Below the pieces are notes generated by a model. That model was not told the DNA's origin. It worked only from the letters and a program-made list of their open reading frames with translations, and made no database searches. This document shows, piece after piece, positions 10,880 to 24,146 of a stretch of DNA of 64,000 bases (its first letter is position 1; each line of letters starts with the position of its first letter). Source of the stretch: Sphingomonas sp. J315 (GTDB lineage Bacteria; Pseudomonadota; Alphaproteobacteria; Sphingomonadales; Sphingomonadaceae); NCBI RefSeq assembly GCF_024666595.1, contig NZ_CP088296.1:2656501-2720500 (forward strand), in the 5' to 3' direction. The position numbers were made by a program, and so were the translations under genes.

Positions 10880-11330
10880 ATGTTCACCTTCCTCGTTTCG
10901 CTGTTCACGATGTTCGCCGCGCCTACCGGGCTCGCGACTGCTCCCGCGCCGATTGCGCCCGTTGCGGCGAGTCGGCAGCTCGACTGGCTGGGCGGCATCT
11001 GGCGGGGTGGCGGGCTGGAGATGAAATGTGGCCCCACCAAGCAGGGCGTCATGTGCAGCGAAGAGGGGACGAGCGCGGCGATGCAGGGCGCGAAGGCGGA
11101 ACTGACGTTCGATACGCTGGGCGACAGGGCGGTGCTGGAGCTGGCACTGCCCTCAATCCCGCCGAGCCGGTTCACCGAGGTCGCCCGCGATGCGCAGAGC
11201 GTGACGTTCGAAATGCCGACCAAGGCAGGGGACCGCGCGGCTGCGCTTCACCCGCACCGGCGATGCCCTGAAGGTCGAACGCGGGAGCGCGAAGGGGTGG
11301 GTGAGCGCGATGGAATATCAGCGCGGGTGA
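10880..11330 (+). CDS. Exported DUF6265-like paralogue, frame broken by one base
   Basis: With the frame restored this is about 149 residues. A signal peptide begins MFTFLVSLFTMFAAP and the conserved core reads LDWLGGIWRGGGLEMKCGPTKQGVMCSEEG, resembling the upstream gene at 10378. Near 11240 one extra base shifts the frame. The alternate frame continues LRFTRTGDALKVERGSAKGW and stops at 11328-11330, as expected for the end of this family. The ATG at 10880 is preceded by CAGGGG. Without the correction the frame runs on into palindromic intergenic sequence. Confidence 0.7.
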
Positions 11331-11639
11331 GCTTCTATTCCTCCCCCAGCTTGCTGGGGGAGGGGGACCGCCCGCGCAGCGGGTGGTGGAGGGGCGGCTA
11401 CGAAGGCAGCCGTGACCTCTCGGCAAAGTTCCGCCCTCTGCGAGGGCGCCCCTCCGTCATCGCTTCGCGATGCCACCTCCCCTGCGGGGCAGGGGAAGAA
11501 CGAAGAAGGCCGCAGGGTTGTCCCTGCGGCCTTTGTCTTTTCCCGACTCCTGCGAAGGCAGGCGCCTAGGGTCACTGAGCGATGCCCCTCGTAACTCTGC
11601 GCTCCTGTCTTTCCAGGAGCACGCGGTAGGGCGTCGGGC
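11331..11639. other. Gene-free interval with palindromes and a terminator
   Basis: No credible coding sequence is present. The interval holds a perfect 22-bp palindrome (11341-11362), a second GC hairpin (11477-11494), a strong terminator (11508-11541) and a degraded copy of the TCCTGC-type palindrome (11548-11620, including the hairpin GCTCCTG/CAGGAGC at 11601-11620). Confidence 0.7.
11508..11541. terminator. Bidirectional Rho-independent terminator
   Basis: A perfect 10-bp stem (GGCCGCAGGG / CCCTGCGGCC) with a TTGT loop is followed on the plus strand by TTTGTCTTTT. On the minus strand it is followed by TTCTTCGTTCTTCC. It sits between the convergent DUF6265-like gene and the atp operon and can serve both. 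Confidence 0.8.
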
Positions 11640-11894
11640 TCAGCCAGCCTTCTCGGCCAGAACCGTCAGACCCTGTTCATTGACCTCGGCAAAGCCGCCC
11701 TCGACGCGGATGACCTCCGGCGACTGGTTCGACGCGGTCTTGTAGATTTCGATATTGCCGTCGCGGATCGTCGACATGAAGGGCGCATGGCCCTCCAGCA
11801 CGCCGAAATCGCCCTCGCTGCCGGGGACCACCACCATGTGGACGTCCTCCGAGCGGAGCAGCTTTTCGGGGGTCACGAGTTCGAAGTGCAGCAT
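11640..11894 (-). CDS. atpC: F1 ATP synthase epsilon subunit, short form
   Basis: This is an 84-residue epsilon subunit, part of the central stalk of F1 ATP synthase. It contains the N-terminal beta-sandwich ([43 protein letters not shown]). It lacks the C-terminal helical hairpin that in about 135-residue homologues inhibits ATP hydrolysis. It is the last gene of the atp operon, 126 bp after atpD, and the gap holds two palindromic repeats. The downstream terminator is at 11508-11541. Confidence 0.95.
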   Translation of the reverse strand: MLHFELVTPEKLLRSEDVHMVVVPGSEGDFGVLEGHAPFMSTIRDGNIEIYKTASNQSPEVIRVEGGFAEVNEQGLTVLAEKAG

Positions 11895-11904
11895 GTTCTT
11901 CTTC

Positions 11905-12012
11905 CTAGCCCCTCCCCTTCAGGAGAGGGGTTGGGGTGGGGCGTATCAACGCGCACCCGGCCCCTGTGATTACTGCCCCACCTCAAGCCCCTCCCCTGAA
12001 GGGGAGGGGCTT
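11905..12012. repeat. Paired palindromic repeats between atpD and atpC
   Basis: Two related GC palindromes lie in the atpD-atpC gap. One, around 11913-11934, is imperfect (CCCCTTCAGGAGAGGGG). The other, 11985-12012, is a perfect 12-bp stem AAGCCCCTCCCC with a TGAA loop. They are members of the same repeat family seen elsewhere in the window. As RNA they would fold inside the operon message. Confidence 0.7.
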
Positions 12013-12020
12013 AAGAGGGC

Positions 12021-13580
<1,560 letters not shown>

Positions 13581-14186
13581 TCAGGGTTGTTGGGAATTGC
13601 CGACCATCGCCTCGGCCGGGGCCGTAGCGGAGGGGCGGCGGAAAGTCACGGTCAGGGTGCGGGCGGCATCGCCCTTGGTCAGCGCGATGGCGAAGGGCGT
13701 GTCGCCGATCTTGCCTTCGGTGGCGGTTTCAGAGGCGATGGCGTCGAGCGCCTTCTTGTCGTCGATGCCGTACTGGAACAGGAAGGCGCGGACGATGTCG
13801 GTCAGCCGCTTCTTCGCGGTCTCGGCATTGGCGTCGTCGGTAAGCGCGAGCGAGAAGGCGATGCTATCGATCGCCGCAGCGTCGGGACCGGTGACGGACA
13901 CATTGCCTTTGTTCGGCGTCTTTGCGCCCGACTGCGACAGCGTGATGTCCGTGCCCTTGGCCGCGAAGCCGGTGCCCGCGGCAGCATAGGCACCGATGCG
14001 ATAGCCATATTGGTTGAGGCGGCCGATCGTCTCGGTCGGGTAGCCGAATACGCGGTCCCAGCCCTTGAGATCCGCCGCCGCCTCGCGCGCCGCCGCCTCG
14101 TTCTGCGCAAGCGTCGGCTGCTCGGCAGGCTGCTGGTTGCAGCCCGCGAGCGCGACGGTCGCAGCGAGGAGGAACAACGCACGCAT
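13581..14186 (-). CDS. Lipoprotein encoded inside the atp operon
   Basis: This is a 201-residue putative lipoprotein with a clear signal (MRALFLLAATVALAGC; the lipid-attachment Cys is residue 16). The mature part is soluble and moderately charged (DLKGWDRVFGYPTETIGRLNQYGYRIGAYAAAGTGF). It has no recognised catalytic motif. It begins 1 bp after the atpG stop and ends 30 bp before atpD, so it is co-transcribed with the ATP synthase genes. No family is recognised. It could be a lineage-specific passenger, or an envelope protein whose expression is tied to respiration. Confidence 0.85.
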   Translation of the reverse strand: MRALFLLAATVALAGCNQQPAEQPTLAQNEAAAREAAADLKGWDRVFGYPTETIGRLNQYGYRIGAYAAAGTGFAAKGTDITLSQSGAKTPNKGNVSVTGPDAAAIDSIAFSLALTDDANAETAKKRLTDIVRAFLFQYGIDDKKALDAIASETATEGKIGDTPFAIALTKGDAARTLTVTFRRPSATAPAEAMVGNSQQP

Positions 14187-14187
14187 C

Positions 14188-15067
14188 TTACAGTGCCTCG
14201 GCGCCCGAGATGATCTCGACCAGTTCGGTCGTGATCGCGGCCTGGCGCGCGCGGTTATACTGGATCGACAGCCGCTTGATGAGATCGCCAGCGTTGCGCG
14301 TGGCATTGTCCATCGCGGTCATCTTGCTGCCCTGCTCCGACGCGGCGTTCTCACGGATTGCGCGGTAGAGCTGGATCGCGACGTTGCGCGGCAGCAAGTC
14401 GGCGAGGATCGATTCCTCGTCGGGCTCGTACTCGGTGACGGCAGCGCCTTCCTCGACCACAGCGACTTCCGGAATCTTGACCGGGATCAGCTGCTGCTCG
14501 GTCGGCTCCTGGGTCAGGACCGACTTGAAGTTCGAATAGAACAGATGGGCGACGTCATATTCGCCGGCCTCGAAGCGCGCGATCAGGTCGTCGGCATAGC
14601 CGCGCGCGTCGGCAAAGCCGAGCTTGCCGAGGTCGCCCGGCTCGATGCCGTGGACGAAGCTGTTCGGGAACAGCCGGTTCAGCACCGCGCGGCCCTTGCG
14701 GCCGATGGTGTAGAACTTGACCGTCTTGCCTTCGGCGATCAGCTCCCTGCGCGCGGCGGCGCGCCAGGCGGGCGATGTTGGTGTTGAACGCGCCGGCCAG
14801 GCCCTTGTCGCTCGTCGCGACGACGAACAGATGGACCTGATCCTTGCCGGTGCCGGCGAGCAGCGGGGACACGCCGGGGCCGCCCGCGACCTTCGACGCG
14901 AGGCTGGCGACGACGCTTTCGAGCCGCTGCGCATAGGGACGCCCGGCCTCCGCCGCTTCCTGCGCGCGGCGCAGCTTGGCGGCGGCGACCATCTTCATCG
15001 CCTTGGTGATCTTCTGGGTCGACTTGACCGAGTTGATCCGGACTTTGAGTGCCTTGAGAGAGGCCAT
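14188..15067 (-). CDS. atpG: F1 ATP synthase gamma subunit, frame broken by one base
   Basis: This is the rotor gamma subunit, 292 residues when repaired, the usual length. The N-terminus [20 protein letters not shown] and [16 protein letters not shown] are diagnostic. The C-terminus contains [20 protein letters not shown] and [15 protein letters not shown]. One extra base near 14761, just after FNTNIARLA, shifts the frame; the second frame resumes with [16 protein letters not shown]. Because gamma is essential for ATP synthesis, a sequencing indel is more likely than a mutation. The start at 15067 was picked from the conserved MASLK. Confidence 0.93.
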
Positions 15068-15181
15068 TCTTCTTTCCTTCTCCCTCTCCCCTTCAGGGGA
15101 GAGGGCCGGGGGAGAGGGGTCGGAAGCGGAGCCTTCATGCCCCTCTCCCAACCCTCTCCCCGCAAGCGGGGAGAGGGCTAA
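15068..15181. repeat. Two palindromic repeats between atpA and atpG
   Basis: The 114-bp gap carries a CCCTCTCCCC-TTCA-GGGGAGAGGG hairpin (about 15081-15105) and a CCCTCTCCCC-GCAA-GCGGGGAGAGGG-type hairpin (about 15153-15178). Both are close relatives of the elements at 11905-12012 and 33871-33969. Confidence 0.75.
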
Positions 15182-18447
<3,266 letters not shown>

Positions 18448-18454
18448 GCCGACT

Positions 18455-18480
18455 TCCCCTCCCTGCACGCAGGGAGGGGA
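18455..18480. terminator. Palindrome between convergent genes
   Basis: A 12-bp perfect stem (TCCCCTCCCTGC / GCAGGGAGGGGA) with a 2-nt centre separates the convergent TPR-like and helicase genes. It belongs to the window-wide GC palindrome family and may also act as a terminator. Confidence 0.55.
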
Positions 18481-18487
18481 GAGCAGG

Positions 18488-19967
18488 TTAGCCCCGGCGC
18501 TGGCCGCCGCCATTGCCGCCGCTGCGCTGGCCGCTGGTGGCACCAGCGGGGCGCGGGGCGAACTTCTTCTTGCGCGGGCCGTAGAAGCGCGGCTTTTCGC
18601 CCGCGCCTTCAGCGGCGCGAGGGGCGTAGCTGGCGCCGAGCGTGCTGCGCTGGCCCTCGCCACGCTCGCCCTGCGGACGGTCACCGGCGGGGTTGCCGCG
18701 CGGGCCGCGGTCGCGCTGGGCGGCGCGGTGATGGGCGTTGCGATCCTGCATCGTCCGCCCGTTGCGGCCGTTCATCTCGTCGCGGCTGATCGGGATCGGG
18801 CCGCGGCTCGACTTGATCTTGGCCGACTGCGCCATGAAGTCCTCGGGAAGCGGCTGGATCGTCACCTTCTGGCGGATCAGCTTCTCGATATCGCGCAGGT
18901 ACGGCCGCTCGTCATCGGCGCAGAAGCTGATGGCGATGCCGGTCGCGCCGGCACGCGCGGTGCGGCCGATGCGGTGGACATACTGGTCCGGGACGTTGGG
19001 CAGTTCGAAGTTGAACACATGGCTGACCCCCGACACGTCGATGCCGCGTGCGGCGATGTCGGTCGCGACCAGGATCTTGACCTTGCCCGACTTGAACTCG
19101 CCCAGCGCGCGCTCGCGCTGCGGCTGGCTCTTGTTGCCGTGGATCGCGTTCGACGCGATGCCGCTGGCCGCCAGCAGCTTCACGACGCGGTCGGCGCCAT
19201 GCTTGGTGCGGGTGAAGACCAGCGCGCGGTCGATCGTCCTCGTCGCGCAGCGCGATGGTCAGCAGCGATTGCTTCTCGGTCTGGTTGACGTGGGTCACGA
19301 ACTGCTCGACGCGCTCGGCGGTGGTGGCGACGGGGGTCACCTTCACCTCGACCGGGTCCTTGATGAACTGGGTCGCGAGGTCGCGGATCGACTTGGGCAT
19401 GGTGGCCGAGAAGAACAGGGTCTGGCGCTTGCTGGGCAGCTCGCGGACGATGCGCTTGAGCGCATGGATGAAGCCGAGGTCCATCATCTGGTCGGCCTCG
19501 TCCAGCACCAGGATTTCGATGCCGAGCAGGATCGCATAGCTCTGTTCGATCAGGTCGACGAGGCGGCCCGGGGTCGCAACGACGATGTCGACGCCGCGCG
19601 CCAGATCGGTCTTGTTCTTGTGGATCGAGGTGCCGCCGAACACGGTGGCGACGCTGAGCTTGGTGCCCTTGCTATAGTCGCGCGCGCTCTGCGCGATCTG
19701 GCTGGCCAGTTCGCGGGTCGGCGCGAGGACGAGCATGCGGCAACCGCGCGGCTGCGCCCGCTTGTTCGACGCGACGAGGCGCTCGATCGAGGGGAGCATG
19801 AATGCGGCGGTCTTGCCGGTGCCGGTCTGGGCGATGCCGAGCAGGTCGCGGCCCTGGAGGAGCGCCGGGATCGACTGCGCCTGGATCGGCGTCGCGTCGG
19901 TATAGCCCTTTGCCGCGAGCGCAGCGAGGGTGATCTCGGACAGGCCGAGGGTATTGAACTTGGTCAT
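18488..19967 (-). CDS. DEAD-box RNA helicase (RhlE type), frame broken by one base
   Basis: This ATP-dependent RNA helicase has 492 residues when repaired. The N-terminal RecA domain shows the Q motif ([15 protein letters not shown]), [27 protein letters not shown] in [10 protein letters not shown], and SAT. The C-terminal domain shows [12 protein letters not shown] and [11 protein letters not shown] basic Gly/Arg-rich tail, typical of RhlE, ends the protein. One extra base at 19235, after IALRDED, breaks the frame; the other frame resumes with [14 protein letters not shown]. The start [11 protein letters not shown] at 19967 fits the family. A 630-bp gene-free leader precedes it. Confidence 0.92.
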
Positions 19968-20597
19968 GGAAACTCTTTGCATAAACGGCCATCGCGCATG
20001 CCGAATGCACGCGCGGAGGCGGGGTCAAAAAATGACGACCCGCGTGATATGGGAAGCCGAGCAATCAACCGAGGCGGAGCCGGAGCCGTTGGGGTACCCC
20101 CTTATGGCCCGATCACGCTGCATAACGCCTCGCTGCGGCGCGATATGGCAGTGGGGCTGACACAAGTCAAGGTTGACGGGACGAGCCCGGGCAACGGCCG
20201 CGAAGGTCGTCCAGTCCAATATGGTGGTCGCGAAACTGACGAAGTTCCGCGCAACGCGCCTCATCCTGTCAGCTTCGGACGGCTCCGGGGCGACAGTCCG
20301 CAGACGAAACTGACAAAAATGTGCTGTGTGTAAGGCAAGCTGTCAGCTTTGCGCGGCGGGTACGCGCAGGCCTGCGGCGGTGCGATCGACGGGGTCAAAG
20401 AGCGGTCGGAATGCGACCGGGGGATGAGAACATATCAGGTCCAACATTGCAAGGGGGATGGCAGCTAAGCGCCCCAATTACCGCCGTTCAGCCCCAAAAC
20501 GATCGCCCCCGAAAGCAGTCTTTCGTTCAGATGTCGCTTGGAGCCGTGAGGCCCATTTCCACGTCGCAACCGGAAGGTGCATCAGTCACAGAACTGA
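19968..20597. other. Gene-free 630-bp leader upstream of the helicase
   Basis: No convincing coding sequence lies here. The interval separates the 3' end of the ABC operon from the start of the helicase, both on the minus strand, so it holds the helicase promoter and probably a long 5' untranslated region. An imperfect 74-bp direct repeat is described separately at 20231-20349. Confidence 0.6.
20231..20349. repeat. Imperfect 74-bp direct repeat with inverted ACTGAC/GTCAG boxes
   Basis: CGAAACTGAC occurs at 20231-20240 and again at 20305-20314. CTGTCAGCTT occurs at 20266-20275 and 20340-20349. Both pairs are exactly 74 bp apart and each copy has the same 25-nt gap. The boxes within a copy are mutually inverted (ACTGAC against GTCAG). 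The bases between are not conserved, which suggests spaced protein sites or a repeated stem. Confidence 0.65.
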
Positions 20598-21312
20598 TCA
20601 GGCCAGTGCCCGACCCATCTCTTCGAGATATAGTCGTTCAAGATCGGACGCGGTAATATCCGCCGCGTCGATCATCCGCCGCAATTTGCCCTCGCGCATT
20701 AAGCCGATGCGGTTGCCGACCTCGCGCGCGCGGAACAGGTCGTGCGTGACCATCAGCACCGCCGCGCCAGCATCGCGCTGGCGCACGATCAGCGCGTGGA
20801 ACTCGGCGGACGCCTGCGGGTCGAGGCCCGACGTTGGCTCATCCAGCAGCAGAGCGCGCGCTTGCTTGGCGATGGCGAGCGCCAGGCCGACTTTTTGCCG
20901 CATGCCTTTCGAATAGCCCGAAGCGCGCCGCTCCAGTGCCGCTTCGGGGGAGGCCCGCCTGGGCAAGACATTGCCGCAGGAACGTCGTCGTCCGCTCCTG
21001 GATACCCGACAGCGCGGCGAAATAGGCGAGGTTCTCGACGCCCGTCAGCTCACCGAACAGCGCGATCTGTTCGGGGACGTAGAGCAGCTTGCGCTTGGTG
21101 CCGACTGGATCGGCTTGCACATCGACGCCGTCGACCCGGGCTTCGCCTGCGCTCGGTTCGAGAAAGCCCAGAAACAGGTTGATCGTCGTCGTCTTGCCTG
21201 CGCCGTTGGCGCCCAGGAGGCAGACGATTTCGCCTTGATTGACGCGGAGGTCGAGGGTGTCGAGCGCACGGTGCGTGCCGAAATCCTTGGTGAGGCCGAT
21301 GGCTTCGAGCAT
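20598..21312 (-). CDS. ABC transporter ATP-binding protein, frame broken by one base
   Basis: This ABC-2-type ATPase has about 237 residues when repaired. Walker A is LLGANGAGKTTTINLFLGF. The ABC signature is ASGYSKGMRQKVGLA, Walker B is ALLLDEPTSGLDP and the switch His is in VLMVTHDLF. A run of five Gs at 20945-20949 should be four; the extra base splits the gene between QCLAQAGLP and EAALERRASGYS. It lies 11 bp after two DUF3526-type permeases and forms the motor of that transporter. Confidence 0.9.
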
Positions 21313-21323
21313 GGCGGAAGTCC

Positions 21324-22718
21324 TTAGAGCAATTGGGCGGCGCCGCGGCGCAGGCGAAGGGCGGCCAGCGCCAGCAACAGCGAAGCAAATCCGAGCAGGA
21401 TCAGGATATCGCGGGTCAGCGGCCCCGCAGGTCCCGGCTCGACAAAGGCGAAGCGCGGCAATGGGCGATCATAATCGGCAAGTGTCATCAGCCGCTCCTC
21501 GTCCATCCAGCCAAAGGCAAGTCGGCGAACGTCGCCGGCAAAGGCGCGGGCTTGGTGCTGAAAGGCCAGCGCGCGATCCGAGCCGGTCCCGGCGATCCGG
21601 TCGAGCGCGCCCTGCGCGATCACTGCGGGGGATAGGAGCGATAGCGTGCCTTCAAGCGCGCGGTGACGCGCCCAGCCATCGGCATAAGCGCGATGGATCG
21701 GGCCGAGCCGCGCGTCGCGCTGCTGGATCTCGTTGCGGCTGTGCCAGAGCGAGGCGGGGTAGGCGCGCCCCGAGTCCGCCGTGGCAGCGGCGCGGGCCGC
21801 ATCGCGGTTCGCGGCGCGCACGTCCAGCCCAGCGGTGCGGATGGCGTTGGTATAGGCCATCGCCGATGGCGGCGGCGCTGCGAGATCGGCGAGCGCGGCA
21901 CAAGCTGCCGGGATCAGGACGACGAGCGCAAGCCATGCCGTCCTGCCCGCCAGCGCGGCGGTGGTCGATGCGCGAACCAGCAGGTTGATGACAATGCTGA
22001 GCGCGATCCAGACCCCGCCATAGGCGAGCATGACCAAAGCGGCCAGTGCGAGACTGCCGATGTCGCGAGCCCCTGCCGCAACCAGCCAGCCGATCGCAAT
22101 TACAATAGCCGCGACAAGCAGACCGCCGCCCCGCACCGCCGCCCGGGTCAGGATCAGGTGGGCCGGGCGCACCGGCTGGGCCAGCTGGAACCGCGCGCTG
22201 CCATTCTCGACGTCGCGCGACCAGAAGTCATACGTTGCCGCGATCAGCAGCAGTGGCAACAGCACCACGATGACGAACGCCAGGTCGAAACGTCCGGCGG
22301 CTAGCACCGCCGGGCTTTCGAGGCCGGTCGCATGCGCGTCGAAGATCGTCCAGGGATCGACAAAGGGGGCGATGCTCGCCGCCGCCGGATAGCCCTCGGC
22401 CTGCCCCGTCGACAGCGCGGCGAGCGGGGCGTTGGGCAGGCCCGCGCGGAACGGGAGCGCGGTCGCGTAGATCAGGCCGAAATTGGGTTTCTCACCCTTG
22501 GCGAGCGTTTCGACAAAGGCTTTGCGTCGATCCGCCATGATCGTGTCTGCCTCGGCCACCGCGATGTTGACCGCTTCCTGCCGCGCTTGCGCCCAGTGCC
22601 CACCGGTTAGGGCCGCATAACCGGCCGCAATCGCGAACAGGACGAGCATCACGCGCATCACCGGATCGCGCCAGGCGCGCACGGCCTCCAGCCGCGTCAC
22701 TTCGGAACGGGCCGTCAT
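21324..22718 (-). CDS. ABC-2 type permease with DUF3526-like domain (second)
   Basis: This 464-residue membrane protein has an N-terminal helix (VMRVMLVLFAIAAGYAAL), a large periplasmic domain, a central bundle of helices (FVIVVLLPLLLIAATYDFWSRDVENGSARFQLAQPVRP) and a C-terminal helix (ILILLGFASLLLALAAL). The motif DVENGSARFQLAQPV matches the ABC-2/DUF3526 export permeases. The start at 22718 overlaps the stop of the preceding permease (ATGA), so the two are translationally coupled. It likely pairs with the neighbouring permease and the ATPase; the substrate is unknown. Confidence 0.83.
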   Translation of the reverse strand: MTARSEVTRLEAVRAWRDPVMRVMLVLFAIAAGYAALTGGHWAQARQEAVNIAVAEADTIMADRRKAFVETLAKGEKPNFGLIYATALPFRAGLPNAPLAALSTGQAEGYPAAASIAPFVDPWTIFDAHATGLESPAVLAAGRFDLAFVIVVLLPLLLIAATYDFWSRDVENGSARFQLAQPVRPAHLILTRAAVRGGGLLVAAIVIAIGWLVAAGARDIGSLALAALVMLAYGGVWIALSIVINLLVRASTTAALAGRTAWLALVVLIPAACAALADLAAPPPSAMAYTNAIRTAGLDVRAANRDAARAAATADSGRAYPASLWHSRNEIQQRDARLGPIHRAYADGWARHRALEGTLSLLSPAVIAQGALDRIAGTGSDRALAFQHQARAFAGDVRRLAFGWMDEERLMTLADYDRPLPRFAFVEPGPAGPLTRDILILLGFASLLLALAALRLRRGAAQLL

Positions 22719-24145
22719 GCGCTTGCTTTCCCTAGACTTCGTGTCGCGGCAAGGGCGAGCAACAAGGCGAGCGCCGCCCAACCGGCGAGGATCGCCAGAT
22801 CGATCCAGTGACGCGACAGCGCCTCGCGCAGCGGTGTGGGTGTTGCGACGAATTTGGCGTCGCGCGTGATCGCGGCGACATCGGTCATGTACGGCCCGTC
22901 GCCACCCTTGGGCCGGTGGATAATCGCGCGGTTCAGTCGCTGCACCAGATCGTAGCGGAACCCGTCGGCCTGTTCGAGGAAGCGCCGGTGCGCGTGCTGA
23001 TCGCTCTGCGCCATCGCCGCCGACCAGGGGCGGATCGCCTGAACGGGCGAGACAAGGGCCAGCGCGCGCTGAATGCCCGACTGCCGGTCATAGCCATCAT
23101 ACAGCGCGGCGAAATGGCGGCGATAGATGGCGGTCGACAGTGCCTCGCCATGAAAGAAAGCGACGCCGTTGAAGTCGATCGGCAGATCCTCGATCTTCGA
23201 CACGCCATAGCGCCGCATCGTGTCCTGGCGCAGGCGCTCGAGCCGGGCATCTCGTGGGTCGTGGCCGCTCGGCCCTTCCATCACTTCCTTCGTCACCGCC
23301 GCCTCAAATGCCGGACTCGACAGCGTCGGCGCGGCGGCTTCAGCAATCGTCGGCGCGAGGCGGGGCACGAACAATGTCGCCATGGCCCAGAAAGCGAGCA
23401 GGATGACGAGTGCGGTGCGCGCCGAGGCAAAGGCTGCCGATGCTGCCAGCGTCAGTGCGGCAAAGGCGAATAGATACAAAGCATAACCGGCGGTCATCCC
23501 GAGCAGGGGCACAAGATGCGCCGCAGTCCCGCCCGCCAGCCACAGTGCGACCGCGCTTGCCACGAGCGCGACCGTCAGCATGAGCAGGACGATCAGACCG
23601 AGACCGGCAAGTCGTCCCGCCATTAGCGTCCGCGGCGACGCTCCCGCCGCCAGCTCCTGTCGCAACAGCCCGCGTGCCCGCTCACCCGAAAAGGCGGCGA
23701 AGCCCGACAGGATGATGAGCAAGGGTGCCAGCACCTGCAACAGCGCCGCCGGGCTCAGCCCGCCGAAGCGGTCGAGCGTGGTGCCGCCGTCGATTCCCCG
23801 GTTGCGCGCCGGGTTGTTCGAATGCGCCTCCAGCTTCAGCGACGTGCCGAGTTGTGGGAGCAGGCCCGGATCGATCACCGCGAGCGGCGACACCGGTTTG
23901 AACAGATAGCGTCCGAAATGCGCGGCGCCATGCGGATTGGCTGGCCCCTGCATCGCCCAGACGCGTGCTTCCTCGATCTGCGCGGCGGCGCGTTCGCGCT
24001 CCTGCACCTGATGCAGCGCCGCCCCGGCGAGCGCTGCCGTGCAGAGCACCAGCAGCATCGCCAGCGCGAGGACGCCGAGCCGCCGGTCGCGCACCAGCCG
24101 CCGCCATTGCTGGCGCGCGATGACCGGGGCGAGCGCGCGCGCCAC
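22715..24145 (-). CDS. ABC-2 type permease with DUF3526-like domain (first)
   Basis: This 476-residue permease has an N-terminal helix (LGVLALAMLLVLCTAALAGAAL), a periplasmic domain, five or six central helices including APLLIILSGFAAFSGERARGLLRQELAAG, and a terminal helix (LAILAGWAALALLLALAAT). The segment FSGERARGLLRQELAAGASPRTLMAGRL is the ABC-2 coupling region. It starts with GTG 1 bp after the stop of the siderophore receptor gene and overlaps the next permease gene by 4 bp. It resembles the sister gene in topology and size, which points to a heterodimer. Confidence 0.83.
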   Translation of the reverse strand: MARALAPVIARQQWRRLVRDRRLGVLALAMLLVLCTAALAGAALHQVQERERAAAQIEEARVWAMQGPANPHGAAHFGRYLFKPVSPLAVIDPGLLPQLGTSLKLEAHSNNPARNRGIDGGTTLDRFGGLSPAALLQVLAPLLIILSGFAAFSGERARGLLRQELAAGASPRTLMAGRLAGLGLIVLLMLTVALVASAVALWLAGGTAAHLVPLLGMTAGYALYLFAFAALTLAASAAFASARTALVILLAFWAMATLFVPRLAPTIAEAAAPTLSSPAFEAAVTKEVMEGPSGHDPRDARLERLRQDTMRRYGVSKIEDLPIDFNGVAFFHGEALSTAIYRRHFAALYDGYDRQSGIQRALALVSPVQAIRPWSAAMAQSDQHAHRRFLEQADGFRYDLVQRLNRAIIHRPKGGDGPYMTDVAAITRDAKFVATPTPLREALSRHWIDLAILAGWAALALLLALAATRSLGKASA

Positions 24146-24146
24146 C

